Part shown: positions 49,201-57,694 of the stretch, one piece after another
How the letters are laid out: each line of letters starts with the position of its first letter
Numbering within the stretch: position 1 is the stretch's first letter
DNA from: Phaeocystidibacter marisrubri
GTDB lineage: Bacteria; Bacteroidota; Bacteroidia; Flavobacteriales; Schleiferiaceae
Direction of reading: 5' to 3'
DNA: 64,000 nt
Assembly: GCF_008933165.1 (NCBI RefSeq)
Contig: NZ_WBVQ01000002.1
Coordinates: 1,263,569 to 1,327,568 of the forward strand
The notes under the pieces: generated by a model
The model's database searches: none
Told to the model about the DNA's origin: nothing
What the model saw: the letters and a program-made list of their open reading frames with translations, nothing else
Made by a program: the position numbers and the translations under genes

Positions 49201-52200
49201 CGGTGCCGGATGAGAGCAAGAGGTATCCGTTGTATGATATGACGGGACAACAAGTAACCGTTCCAGTAGACAATCAACAGCCTACAGATGTGGCCTTGGC
49301 CGTAGATTTGACCTCACAACAGAGTTGGATTGTCCTCTTCGACTCCATTACCGTTGTTGCAGGAGATACCTTAGCGAGTCTTGAGGCTACCTATCCAGAC
49401 CTGCTCACGTATAATCCGGGACTTACCGAAGCAACTCTTAAGATAGGGATGGTCTTGTTGACAGGGCCAGTGACATCGAGTCTCAACTATTCTTATACCC
49501 ATCAACAGGTGTTGGAAAAGAGTCCGGCCACTGGTTTATCTGTTCTACCTATTCCTGCTACTCCAGAAGCACCAGCGGCGATGCCATTAAGCGGGACGGT
49601 TCCCAAGACGTATGGCCTCGAGCATCGCATCGTATTGCAATCACCAGTTAGCTTGCCTATTCCCGACATTGATGGAGGAGAGAATGTAAGCGGAAACCCA
49701 AGTTTGTGGATGTTCCCATTGGACTTCCAGCTTCAGGCCATCAAAGGAGTAACCACGCCTTATGAACTGCTTTATACCCAGACGGGGCAACGAGCAGGTC
49801 ATGCAGCGACCATCATTCAGAACTCCACCTTTGGATTATCGGTTCCATTTAATCTAAAACAGATCAATGCGGGAACACGTGAATTTGAATTGATTGGTGT
49901 TGACACCGTATACCGTCAATTGCTGTTGGACTTGAGGAAATGGCTTCAAAGTCAGCCGGCTGGCGACACCACACAGGCCTTCCTCATGCTTTCTCCAGCA
50001 CCGGATGCGAATAATACATCTGGTCTAACGGTCCTCACCAATGAAGTGAGTGAGACGTATTTGATCAAGTCAAACCTCTCTACAGAGGCTCTGCCTCCAA
50101 CCACGGATAGTTACAGAGTGCGCGGAACAGAAGAAGACCAAGAATTGTACACCGCAACGATGGCATCTTTGGCTGATTTTGTGACCCTTCTTTGGGAGGG
50201 TAGCACCGTTGGGGGCAGTGGATACTTCTTTGGGGCAGGCATTCAGATACCACCAAGCGCGATAGACAATCAGGGAAACATCACCCTTCAATTACTGGTG
50301 ATTCCAAGTACACAACAGGCTACAGCTCCGCAAGGACGTACCTTGTTGCCATTCAACAACTGCGCTTTAATTGGGGCGGGACTAGACACTACCGGTAGAA
50401 CGGTGTTCATTGAAAGTGCTGATGGTTCTGAAACACTTACACAAGCACTGGTTCCAGCGGGAAGCGTAGGATTTACCTTCACAACAGATAATCCCGAAAC
50501 GGCCACAGGCTATACCGATCAGGAGATTCAACTCAAGAACCTGTATGGCATGATGAGCTATTCCGTTGCTCAAGTTACCGGATCATACTTTGTAGCGGAG
50601 GAGTCTTGGACGCCTGTACTTCCTAAGCCTACCGATAATTCATCCCTCACTACGTGGGAAAAGGAAAAAGCGCGTCGAATTCAAAGGCTGTCTGTTCCAC
50701 CAGAAACCTCATTTGAATTAGAAGGGGATGATGAGCCGTATTGGTACTATGAGCAGGTTTTACCGGTCAACAATTTTGTGACGGCATCTTATGTGGAAGC
50801 CGCTCCAGAGGTGACGGGGTTACCGGATCCTGTGAAAGATCCGTATCGCGGATATGGTACGCTTACTGTCATGCCTTCAGCGAATTTTGTCTTTGGATTC
50901 AGAGACGTATTGGGGAATTCGAGCGGCGCTAATAGCGCAGGTCAAGGCGAAAAGACGATTCAAGTTGGCTATACCGACCATTTAATTGGATTGGCTGAAT
51001 GGCCATCTTTGGCAAGTTACTTTGAAGTGAAGACGGCCGAATCAGGAACGAGTGCCGATCTCCATGCAAAGATTACCTATCGTTCGGCTGAGTTGATTCC
51101 AAGTCCGTCAGAAAACGGGGATTCCCACAAGGGGGTGATCCTTCAGCAAATGGACAAGTACGCAGCCATCTACTACCAACTGATTCAGAAGAATATTAAG
51201 GCATTCTTAGTTTCTTCTCTCAAGATCGTCGATGATCCAAACTACGGCAATAAGGGGATAGAGCTGGATGACCTTAGACCACTTTGGTCTTTTGCGGGCG
51301 GTGCATACGCCACAGCGGAAACCCTGAGTAAGCTTACGTCGGCTGTACCGGATGGGGTGACAACACTTTCTGCTGCTGTTGCCAAATATGGAATCAGGTA
51401 TGTTGAGCTCGCAGAGGCAAATGCATCCTTCTTGGTCAGTGATTTATTTGGAGCGAATATTCCAGATGTCCCAGCGTATTTCCCTTTCATAGAGAATAGA
51501 TCTATCGATTACATTTTTACTAAACCGAACCTTATACCTGCGGGTTGGCCTAAGCCAAATTCTGCGGAAGATGTACTCAAGTTTAGTCAGAATCAGGCGC
51601 TTCTTCTCCGAACAGGGACGGCCTTAAGCATTCCTGATAAGACGCAATCTACAGGGGTTGATCAAAAGTTAAGTGACATAGCAAGTGCGGCGAATACCAG
51701 TGTAGAGTTAATTGCTACAGGTACCAATGCAGGGCAGAGGTGGCTGGCAAATGGTTTTGAATTCTCGATGGAGCTAGACGATGCCACCGAAATGGTGGTT
51801 ACCGTGACCGATGACGTGAACAGCCTAGACTTAGTCAAGGCTAAATACGCCGATGAGGGTGTACAAGTTACGGTTGAAATGTTGGCGGTATCGAATCAAG
51901 GTACTCCTGGCATGTTCCAAGACAACAAAGACCTAGCCGTTACCCATTACGTGGTGAAAGAAGGGGATACACTTGAGACCAACTCAAGCGGTGTGTCAGC
52001 GAATGTTCTTGCTCATAATAACTACAGTACCATCAATATTTTTGACCCTGGAGCGCTGGTGTTCTTTGGCAATTTTGAGAATGTCGATCTAGGTTCGAAT
52101 GACACAACACTTCAGGATTTTGCCGATCGATATGCCTGCTCCATGGAGTTGCTTCTCCGTTCCAACCCAAATCAACCTGTCGGTTCATTCATCCTTCCAG

Positions 52201-55200
52201 GATCTTTGCAATGGCCAGAAACGATCAACACACTGAGAACACCGTACACTATTCTATCCACAGATAAGTGGAATGATATTGCAGGGAAATTCAGCTCCGC
52301 TGAGGGCACGGGTAACCCCAACGTATTGTTAGCGGATGCCAATCAGAATGTAGCACAGGTATTCTTGCAAAACACAACTCTTAACATCACCGTTTCAGGA
52401 ACTAGCTATCCCGTAGATACAGGTACAGAAGCGTCGTTCAGCGCAGTATTGTTGACACTTCAGACTCAAGTTGCATCTGCTACTATGACGGATGTTGTGA
52501 ATTCCATTGGCGATACCGCGGATATCCTTTCTGCAGGCACACTGTTAATGTGTCCGCCCGTTCAACTTCAAATCGATACCAAACCTGAGGATTTGCCAAC
52601 CACTTATGGTGTACGAGTTTCTGAGTTTGGCGGGTTGAATGCAGCCATGCCGGGACTGATTGCAAAATCGCAAACGCTGAAACTGCAAGGAACAAACGCC
52701 TCCGTTGAAACGATTGAAAACGATACTTTAAACGCCATTGTTACCAGGTTTGCTGCTCAGGGCGTAAGCACCTCGGCAAGTGAAATTTTGGACGATCCAA
52801 ACAATCAAACACTTGCCTTCCTCAAGTCAGGTGGAATTGCGCTATTGCCTCCAAATTATATGGACTTGTCCGTGAATATCGGATCAGGTGGTCCGTATGC
52901 GGGTCCAATCACACCTTTAACTGTTTCTATTCGCTTCACAAGACCAGAAGGGTTAATCGATCCGAGTTTCAAGACAGCCACTGGAACGGGAGCAGTAGAA
53001 ATGATTGAGTCTGCGATATCGGCACCAACCAAAGGCGCTAATAACCAGGAGCTCAACTACAATGATTTTGTCAAAGAACTCAAGCAAGCACTTCCGAATA
53101 TTCGTCTGGGAACAGGTCAGGTAGAGGGTGTTGCTCAAGATTTGTGGATTGTGGGATTTGACAATTCTGGAATTGCACAAGTGAATCTTGCGGGCGCATT
53201 GAATTACAACGGTCAGCAACAACCTAGGACATTTGCTTTAACTCCACTTTACAGTCATCTTGTGACCCGACCAGACGTGAGTATTCAGTTGCTGAAAAGC
53301 GATGGGACGTTAGGGGATGCTAAATCAATAGCATTCCAAAGTGTGGATGTTGAACTGTGGGCGAGAAACTTCTTGGAAGACGTAGACCGATTCTTGTCTG
53401 GAGAGTATGTGAGTGCATTTTATGCATCCGCCGAAATGCGTCCTAGCCTCACAGGAGTGTTGGGCTCTAAAGCTACCCTTCGTCCGAAAATTGCAAACGG
53501 CATGGAGCAGGTGCTCAACGTATCGGCATCGAACGATGGTGAGGCCTTAGAAAGTGCACAGAATGCTCTAAAACAGCAACTGGGAATTAGTCTAGCTCGT
53601 GCCTATGAATCTACCGTAATGGTTCAGTATAACTCCACCGTAGATTCAGCTTGGCAGATAACGGGTTCCACTCTTGCTCCTGCGGCCCTCTATGGATCAG
53701 CCGATATGCCGATCAATCAGGTTTCAGGGGTAAGCATTGTAGCGGCAAAGACACATTTAGAGGATGCGCAATCCTTCGTTAATTTCTTGATGACGCTTGA
53801 AAACGTTTCAGGACATAGGAACATAGAAGGCGACATTAATTACGATTATACCCATATTGAGTTCAATAAGTCTACCACCAATGTTCCAGATGGCTACACG
53901 GCTTCAGATTGGTTGACCTTTGTTCCTGTGCAGACGGCGACAGAAAAGCCTTCGGCACTTTCTGGTACGGATCCTGGAAAGGCTCTTATTCCTATTCCAT
54001 TGAGGATATTCCCCGGCTTGCCTATCGTAGAAGGTCAGTCAGCCGTACAATCCTATCCTGATCAAAACAATCGAACCACGTCTGAACTCAGTTTATGGAA
54101 TTACGGATTCTCCTATTCTCATGAGCATGCCGAGCAAGATTATGTAAAGTTGATTGTAGAGTTCAACCTTTCTCAACCGCACATGGACGCCATGATTGAG
54201 GTTGATAAAGTAGATCTTTTCACAGAGTTAGCGCAATACAGCTCTGTATCGGATGAGTTGTGGCAATCGCTAAACGGCTTGGTAGATCCTGAGTCAACGG
54301 TGCCATCGGACACTGTGAAGAATGCCGTTATCACATTTGCAGACTTGGCAAATAGGGTGGCATCCAATTGGGAAAAGAGAATCACCACTCAGGAACAACA
54401 GGCCACCTCAGGAGATGACCTCGTTGCGGGTCGATCATATTCGTTCGAATCTCGAGTTACGGATGATCCTGTCACTCAAGAGATGGTGTCTTATACACTC
54501 ACCGCCTTGCCTCCAGAGCATGGAGAGGTATCGCCAGGTCCAATGGGAAATTGGCCAGAAGCTTATGTTCAAGTAGTTAATATGAAAACGGGCCTCTTGC
54601 ATTTCATTCAACTCGACAAGGGAACTCCCGTTAATGATAAGCTCGTATATACCGTGCCTGATGGAGAAACCGTCCCTTCGGGAAGTTGGCCCGTCTTCAA
54701 ATTGGTTTGGGAGGATTTGAACTTGAGCATTGTACAAAATGCAAGGTCACAAGTTTGGGTTGAGCGGAATGAAGATTTGCTAGAACGAAATGGAGAAGCC
54801 GAAGACATACCAGTCAATTCAAAATTCATCTTTTCCACCGATGTTGTAGTGGCTCCAAGTGTCGTGACGCCGCTGAACACCTTCAGTGAGCGCATCAATA
54901 TCAACGACCTAGGTTCCACCCTTACCGATGCGCTGAATGCCATGTTTACTAACTTGTTTGGCGATCACATGGACGGTCAGAAAGTCACCATGGAATTGCT
55001 CTATGGATATGAACTTGTATCACCAGATTCATCAGGAAAAGGTGGGCTCGTCACCTATCTACCCATTGGCCTGTATCCAAATCAGACCTTAGGTCCTGGA
55101 ACCGCTGCAACCATCAGTGGTATGTTTGAGCAATGGAAGTCTGATAACAATCCTCAGACAACAGGCGGGGAGTGGGTATTCTCCTTGAAACTGTACTCAC

Positions 55201-55262
55201 AACTCACTCAACTTCCACAGATTCTCTTGAACGTTGAGTATGTGGTGTACCGCACGACGTAG
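43275..55262 (+). CDS. Giant 3995-aa LysM-containing protein, last gene of the six-gene cluster
   Basis: This protein has no signal peptide (MSNTAQQVYNALNGYVKPE) and no evident sorting tail. Residues 1-1230 are amphipathic beta-rich sequence. KASVSLEAYAQASLTYESYQ and VHFSFSMELEFSFTVG near 1140-1200 recall repeated strand patterns of very large DUF6603-type proteins, an uncertain link. A basic linker (RRSAFVLLPRKHRRLIALK) lies near 1235. From about 1555 on, LysM-like segments recur: near 1557 (YTIRSGDTVESVAEALG), 1628, 1774 (YTTIPGDTLSRIG), 1830, 1936, 2021 (VVAGDTLASLEATYPDLL), 2888 (YVVKEGDTLETNSS), 2988 and 3142. Several are diverged. The final 1000 residues are unassigned. LysM usually binds peptidoglycan or chitin, which is odd for a protein without an export signal. 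Confidence 0.8.
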   Translation: MSNTAQQVYNALNGYVKPENGGTIDLWDAATNTATSSLLGDMVSMLGLFGIDSEYLLQSVNLSLSPDEKTTTLVGTGTFNDPGNTNPTGKYNIRGTLVYTQNDGVFTLSLAISGDWKFDTFFAELPKTLMQRPSEGQGIRWYDSILPAFTVRSAIFIGKSGAEQDLRMTGSLLAPSDQYILDKTPMIGPYPLRLNGTVGLTTSERDYPILDLDAMGNPTSIEAAQEDGMKGQGPSPFSLTNPGITIISAKQDPPQMGIASFSTLELFGDFSLNGIDGRISTIILSTGNTWNFTVRFNENATFVQGLAQLTSLFGVVLPIPMDFPILSDFYLAQLDIDLEVTGTNNLIPSFTLSSFGITIRSKKPWVPPVPFITISDVGTRWVWSWTTVTNSVGGSEKTYSMSGSVFGTFNFGSGGAAPLPVDVDGPDDTGGGGVVRMSDPVAIRTSMSLPNFLIKAYMKEGDYIPLSDLFTYYFGGDGPSTGDRQMNVTSLRLNADPLGQNYYADATIFFGDIKSPDKNQGWDIDLGITHILMEQLQFYIQVISGSVGGGISGVFYLEQHDPADYTLPRFDLSADYPVQNPSAPEGWTIAGSLYPGTSIDLYKIVNKFIYGQAVDSTPPVDWIPQVVIDRLYASFTTGVSGSTNPSYKFGGTITTRWTPTIFNQQLKITASASIDVEKPASADKASGKIQGTFSVNKLALEAGMTFGVPEPTYRFKIQFDEIWLQATTSWRGKEDNRHQVVSVQLGGLTLGDMLEYLVNLAAPTLGFRLDSPWDVLKQIDLSQFVLTVDPTDNIVEFVFNTKVDLVIAELTSVGVRYSKESGENKVNMILTGSFLGDQYTSDDPLAWDVINDPPPEVPGAGKSLLDLRFIGVGQRVSFRGATPNTVAESVAELRRDMKEPPANGDPMSAGGLQFSSESQWLIGLDVKVMDTLDLAFIFNDPVLYGLSIGLGGEKAGSLAGLKFEILYKKITDDIGMYRIEFQVPDIFRTIQLGVVSITLGIVVVEIYTNGNFKVDLGFPYDRNFDRSFSLQAYVFIGRGGFYLGILNGDTSTQVPKISNGNFSPVIELGVGIAAGVGREIREGILSGGAYIQLEVIFQGVMAWFNPTSNGAASATYFKCQGVVALHGKIYGSIDFVVVKASVSLEAYAQASLTYESYQPMLIELIAAVEAKASVKILFVKVHFSFSMELEFSFTVGSAQPTPWIIDHSSSEGGDTQVRLAAAGSSRRSAFVLLPRKHRRLIALKQAHYHQLGLQRKAFARGMVLTSEQVGDTSYTLQWNPSAKVFSDSPRNAHMTLLPVFTIGDVPVNWSATVPDNDTPTYRTAFVLFADTGMSTTAQTASECALRSSAHSAMGGNEDTSTLAADILTEGLLRYAINALNIPASQGNTITSGQLEFMLEELDMPETMETGLSMEHLSTFFQTNINLWISGDPDSEPDLKSAMVMPIPPFMSWTSEQVGDVDFNTKNKIGSLYEWGISQLLSGYLPVSSDSEKPTDDNPANYESFASFMFRDFCLMLMENGFKEMQKHLQASSITVATEGDSTQSLSTLAMSLPQATVNYTIRSGDTVESVAEALGATVDELIFLNDNLVNELKTDAVGTVLQITLGVPPQVLASDNAKKSFAIQQCSLGTVVHQASTTDTLDSIAALFQTQTEKLLEYSNSAYPILSTANGILQTHAKFTMPAQTYSSPSDFTNLRTAAAFFVRYSDVTAFSSSLVPDMANWYAQVIAEVNDDLLNQLFPNQTMQSSVELPPGQELSVPKAFQNAYTDEANRETYTTIPGDTLSRIGFTLSLEQNYTDKNPNGVDQWQGFLSNVTSSGTHTWSIPEQSDISVRSGETIVMLVRRMIMNATWASPNTWTYNWNAIANWLGAASILNPTASVTVPKASTAQHNPLSFDVIEQVYGLSVNDAATALKDTKGLYAENTVLIVKLLPAQDIEVLIHDLLTGDSFASIVNQSSQMLMSGLQLPGLKTEGGHTVPDESKRYPLYDMTGQQVTVPVDNQQPTDVALAVDLTSQQSWIVLFDSITVVAGDTLASLEATYPDLLTYNPGLTEATLKIGMVLLTGPVTSSLNYSYTHQQVLEKSPATGLSVLPIPATPEAPAAMPLSGTVPKTYGLEHRIVLQSPVSLPIPDIDGGENVSGNPSLWMFPLDFQLQAIKGVTTPYELLYTQTGQRAGHAATIIQNSTFGLSVPFNLKQINAGTREFELIGVDTVYRQLLLDLRKWLQSQPAGDTTQAFLMLSPAPDANNTSGLTVLTNEVSETYLIKSNLSTEALPPTTDSYRVRGTEEDQELYTATMASLADFVTLLWEGSTVGGSGYFFGAGIQIPPSAIDNQGNITLQLLVIPSTQQATAPQGRTLLPFNNCALIGAGLDTTGRTVFIESADGSETLTQALVPAGSVGFTFTTDNPETATGYTDQEIQLKNLYGMMSYSVAQVTGSYFVAEESWTPVLPKPTDNSSLTTWEKEKARRIQRLSVPPETSFELEGDDEPYWYYEQVLPVNNFVTASYVEAAPEVTGLPDPVKDPYRGYGTLTVMPSANFVFGFRDVLGNSSGANSAGQGEKTIQVGYTDHLIGLAEWPSLASYFEVKTAESGTSADLHAKITYRSAELIPSPSENGDSHKGVILQQMDKYAAIYYQLIQKNIKAFLVSSLKIVDDPNYGNKGIELDDLRPLWSFAGGAYATAETLSKLTSAVPDGVTTLSAAVAKYGIRYVELAEANASFLVSDLFGANIPDVPAYFPFIENRSIDYIFTKPNLIPAGWPKPNSAEDVLKFSQNQALLLRTGTALSIPDKTQSTGVDQKLSDIASAANTSVELIATGTNAGQRWLANGFEFSMELDDATEMVVTVTDDVNSLDLVKAKYADEGVQVTVEMLAVSNQGTPGMFQDNKDLAVTHYVVKEGDTLETNSSGVSANVLAHNNYSTINIFDPGALVFFGNFENVDLGSNDTTLQDFADRYACSMELLLRSNPNQPVGSFILPGSLQWPETINTLRTPYTILSTDKWNDIAGKFSSAEGTGNPNVLLADANQNVAQVFLQNTTLNITVSGTSYPVDTGTEASFSAVLLTLQTQVASATMTDVVNSIGDTADILSAGTLLMCPPVQLQIDTKPEDLPTTYGVRVSEFGGLNAAMPGLIAKSQTLKLQGTNASVETIENDTLNAIVTRFAAQGVSTSASEILDDPNNQTLAFLKSGGIALLPPNYMDLSVNIGSGGPYAGPITPLTVSIRFTRPEGLIDPSFKTATGTGAVEMIESAISAPTKGANNQELNYNDFVKELKQALPNIRLGTGQVEGVAQDLWIVGFDNSGIAQVNLAGALNYNGQQQPRTFALTPLYSHLVTRPDVSIQLLKSDGTLGDAKSIAFQSVDVELWARNFLEDVDRFLSGEYVSAFYASAEMRPSLTGVLGSKATLRPKIANGMEQVLNVSASNDGEALESAQNALKQQLGISLARAYESTVMVQYNSTVDSAWQITGSTLAPAALYGSADMPINQVSGVSIVAAKTHLEDAQSFVNFLMTLENVSGHRNIEGDINYDYTHIEFNKSTTNVPDGYTASDWLTFVPVQTATEKPSALSGTDPGKALIPIPLRIFPGLPIVEGQSAVQSYPDQNNRTTSELSLWNYGFSYSHEHAEQDYVKLIVEFNLSQPHMDAMIEVDKVDLFTELAQYSSVSDELWQSLNGLVDPESTVPSDTVKNAVITFADLANRVASNWEKRITTQEQQATSGDDLVAGRSYSFESRVTDDPVTQEMVSYTLTALPPEHGEVSPGPMGNWPEAYVQVVNMKTGLLHFIQLDKGTPVNDKLVYTVPDGETVPSGSWPVFKLVWEDLNLSIVQNARSQVWVERNEDLLERNGEAEDIPVNSKFIFSTDVVVAPSVVTPLNTFSERININDLGSTLTDALNAMFTNLFGDHMDGQKVTMELLYGYELVSPDSSGKGGLVTYLPIGLYPNQTLGPGTAATISGMFEQWKSDNNPQTTGGEWVFSLKLYSQLTQLPQILLNVEYVVYRTT

Positions 55263-55279
55263 GATGAGGTACAGGTTTC

Positions 55280-55345
55280 TGAAGCTAGTGTTTATGTGGT
55301 TTTATCCATCTCAATCCTTGTTTTCAATGGATGGCGAACTAAATG
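55280..55345. repeat. Boundary repeat, copy B, just after the giant gene
   Basis: GAAGCTAGTGTTTATGTGG begins a segment similar to 60064-60130 and 63234-63300. Its core, GTGTTTATGTGGTTTTA (55288-55304), matches the copy at 60073 at 15 of 17 bases. On the minus strand the segment covers the C-terminal end of the membrane gene at 55311. Confidence 0.6.
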
Positions 55346-55847
55346 GGGGAGGCGGGGAGCCCATCTCAAGCAGCTTCTTGAGTCGGCTTAAAGCGCTGTT
55401 TCTACCAATGAAGACTATTAATTGGAGCGTGCTTAGAATAATCATATAATAAGCCAATGGTAGGTTAGTAAGTAGCGAAGGGTTTTCTTGGTAAAGAAAG
55501 ATAAGAGTAATAGGTGTTACGATGAGAATCATGAGTGAGTTCATGACGATGAATAACAAAGTGAACTTCGGCTTTATGCGAAGTTCTAAATCATTACCAA
55601 TTTTATTCCACGTTATATTAATTCGGTGTATTGGGTCATTTAAGTACCATACTTTTGAATACAATACCGCCCGGTTAGGTTGAATACGATGAACTATAAA
55701 CCTAACTCTTGAAGAGTTCCTGTAAATGTTAAACTTGGTCAGTGGGGTGACGACTACTTCTTTCTGATCGAAAAAGGCTCTGAACTGTTTTTCACTAATG
55801 ACAAGTGTCTTGGTCATGGGGCTTTTGGGGTCTATATAGTTTAGCAT
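55311..55847 (-). CDS. Two-helix membrane protein, immunity-like, at the end of the Rhs array
   Basis: This 178-aa protein has a soluble N-terminal part of about 95 residues (KQFRAFFDQKEVVVTPLTKF) and two membrane helices (about 97-118 and 128-148). A short polar tail ends in SPPPPFSSPSIENKD. The tail is encoded by the repeat found after other immunity-like genes here. By position and topology it may be an immunity protein whose toxin partner is lost, but no family is recognised. Met11 (MTKTLVISEKQ) is an alternative start. Confidence 0.55.
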   Translation of the reverse strand: MLNYIDPKSPMTKTLVISEKQFRAFFDQKEVVVTPLTKFNIYRNSSRVRFIVHRIQPNRAVLYSKVWYLNDPIHRINITWNKIGNDLELRIKPKFTLLFIVMNSLMILIVTPITLIFLYQENPSLLTNLPLAYYMIILSTLQLIVFIGRNSALSRLKKLLEMGSPPPPFSSPSIENKD

Positions 55848-56100
55848 AAGTGTCAGAAGCTAGAGCCTATCCCTTCTGAGTCAAGTTGTTATGGGATGTG
55901 AGCCGACCGTAGTAGAAATTACCATTTTGCATTGCGTTTGATTAATCAAGTCGGACGGCGCCTTTGGTAGATGGATTCGATGGCCTGACAGACATCGACT
56001 CAATTTTGTTGAAACATCTTGTCAGTATTGCCTATTTGAATCTTCTTTTTCGTTGGTTATCAAATTGAATGGGGGTGTAAGAGGTCTTCTCGTGGTTTGA
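55848..56100. other. Spacer with a degenerate copy of the boundary repeat
   Basis: No gene is visible. On the minus strand, at about 56030-56095, the bases read as PPF...TNEKEDSN in one frame. This resembles the tail FSPPTNEKEEF encoded at the end of the gene at 60087, so the region seems to hold a decayed copy of the same repeat. Confidence 0.4.
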
Positions 56101-56715
56101 TCAATCTTTGACGGAATGGATGAACCTTATCCATTCATTTTCAAAAGATCTTGAGGTGTCTCTTGATACACACGACATTGTTATGGTGAATGGTGAACGA
56201 GCACTAGTAGTGTCTAAATAGAGGAAGTACAAATTTCTTGTTAATTCTCCATTCTTGATTGTGTCAATTTGTGAATTAATCAGGTAGTAGGCGTTCAAGT
56301 CGACATCGAAGATTTCATCCATGGTTGATTTCTGTTGATAATAATGAGTTCGATTTGTGTTAATGAATCGATTTTTCAATCCTGATTCAAAGAAATCAAT
56401 TCCAAGAATAATAGCTTCATTGTTCGCTTCAAGGATGCTTGTATAGCCAGAGTTTTCTGACTTTAAATCTATGTTACTAATAACCAACTCTATCGATTTG
56501 AAGTCATGTTGCTCTTTTGTTTTTATGTAGAAATTATTGAAATCTGGATTGACTCTCATGCTCACATTATTCAGTTCAACAATATTCTCTATGTCAGTAT
56601 TATTGTGATCATATTCCTTACAAGATGCTAAAGAAATAATAGATACCAGGAAAATTGACACTAATGCGGTGCTATTCATTTGACTGATAATTTGCTTTAG
56701 GTTCCTCATTGCCAA
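56101..56715 (-). CDS. Lipoprotein, probable Rhs immunity protein
   Basis: This 204-aa protein has an N-terminal signal with a lipobox (LVSIISLASC, Cys near residue 32) and a polar, mixed alpha/beta body (VELNNVSMRVNPDFNNFYIK, FTITMSCVSRDTSRSFENEW). I recognise no family. It overlaps by 44 bases, in another frame, the end of a broken toxin-like sequence on the same strand, the usual toxin-then-immunity order. A shorter start at Met13 (MNSTALVSIF) gives a more normal signal length. Periplasmic anchoring suggests the cognate toxin acts in the envelope; this is inference. Confidence 0.55.
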   Translation of the reverse strand: MAMRNLKQIISQMNSTALVSIFLVSIISLASCKEYDHNNTDIENIVELNNVSMRVNPDFNNFYIKTKEQHDFKSIELVISNIDLKSENSGYTSILEANNEAIILGIDFFESGLKNRFINTNRTHYYQQKSTMDEIFDVDLNAYYLINSQIDTIKNGELTRNLYFLYLDTTSARSPFTITMSCVSRDTSRSFENEWIRFIHSVKD

Positions 56716-57120
56716 AAGTTTGGATCATATAGCTTTGAATAATGTGATCAGGTGAGTCATGAAAAATATCAGAAAGTTTAGCTTCTCCAGACCCGCCAAA
56801 CGTTTTATGTTCATCCGAGTCGAAGAAGATTCCTCCAATTACTTCTGCGGCAGTGCGAGCTCCTGATTGAAGAAGAGTACCATCAATATGGCCTCCCAAA
56901 TCAGTGAGATCACTCTTCGGTACTGCATTGTGACTTGCTCCATGTAAGAGTTACCAAATAACAACTTCATTAATAGTCTCTCCAGAAGTTTCTCCAAAAT
57001 TGGTAATATCAATATTTGAAAGGGTCATATCATCTCCTTTTTTTACGCCTCTATTATCGGGTGAATAATTTTAAGCAGGGTCGGCCATTTCGAGTGACAT
57101 ACTGTTATGATCTATTGATG
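56672..57120 (-). pseudogene. Broken toxin C-terminal module with in-frame stops
   Basis: One frame reads ASIDHNSMSLEMADPA, a stop, NYSPDNRGVKKGDDMTLSN and onward to EVVIW, a second stop, then LLHGASHNAVPKSDLTDLGG and a final 75 codons that stay open (56672-56899). The open part alone could start at an ATG at 56899, but the homogeneous frame across both stops argues for a dead toxin gene. The sequence HGASHN hints at a catalytic segment, but the family is unknown. Its immunity-like partner is the lipoprotein that follows. Confidence 0.45.
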
Positions 57121-57123
57121 CAT

Positions 57124-57360
57124 TCAATCGTCTTTCTGAAACTGGAATTCGGTGTAATCAACGTCTTCTTTGATGCCTTGATCGAGCAATATGTGCTTGA
57201 ATTGTTCAAGGACAGCGTTCTGTTGAGCTGCTGGTTCTTCTGCAAACGATTCCTCTCGGGTAGGGTTCAATGAAGCTTCCGAGGTCGATGTTTTACTCAA
57301 TCCAGGTTCGGCTTGAATCGCTTGGAGACTAATATCAGAGGCTACACGCTGCATGCCCAT
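57124..57360 (-). CDS. Small acidic protein of unknown function
   Basis: A frame of 78 codons encodes a soluble, glutamate-rich peptide (TSTSEASLNPTREESFAEEP, then LEQFKHILLDQGIKEDVDYT). There is no signal, no membrane segment and no known motif. It abuts the broken toxin module and follows a terminator for the genes on its right. It could be a real small gene or a leftover fragment of a displaced module. Confidence 0.3.
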   Translation of the reverse strand: MGMQRVASDISLQAIQAEPGLSKTSTSEASLNPTREESFAEEPAAQQNAVLEQFKHILLDQGIKEDVDYTEFQFQKDD

Positions 57361-57694
57361 GTAATAGTGTTTCGTTTTTAAAGTTACTTCAACTTACTTG
57401 CTCCTTACAAATAGGACGTGACCGAATCTTTGCTTTCCATTCTTCTGAAATCCCCATGTCAAGGTTTCTACATTTTCTACATCTCATTTACCAACTACTT
57501 AGACACACGAGATCGATAAGTAAGCGATTCGAGCCCGTTTAAGAGACTTTCTCCAATGAAAAAAAAAGGGAAATATTCATCGAACCTTCCCTTTTTCTTA
57601 TGCTATCAAATAAGTCTGAATTATGATTATCAACTAGTTAGAGATTGAACTGTCAACTACGAACTATTTTGAGACACCACCTTCAGGAGTAATT
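57361..57694. other. Spacer with terminator in the Rhs array
   Basis: No gene is visible in these 334 bases. The only clear structure is the hairpin annotated at 57563-57596. Confidence 0.5.
57563..57596 (-). terminator. Terminator for the minus-strand gene at 57695
   Basis: AAAAAGGGAA (57563-57572) pairs with TTCCCTTTTT (57587-57596). Read on the minus strand, the stem is followed by a run of T, which fits termination about 100 bases after that gene's stop. Confidence 0.65.

Noticed and set aside
31427-55262. Idea that the cluster is a Tc-toxin or contractile injection system
   Set aside because: No sheath, tube, baseplate, AAA ATPase, TcB/TcC-like Rhs shell or tape-measure pattern is visible in any of the six proteins.
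55280-55345. Idea that the 55280 repeat is simply the terminator of the giant gene
   Set aside because: No stem with a T run is present, and the segment is shared with two Rhs-module boundaries where no plus-strand gene ends.
57016-57273. 85-codon plus-strand frame in the Rhs array
   Set aside because: It lies opposite the toxin remnant and the small acidic frame and has no recognisable features. All convincing genes here are on the minus strand.
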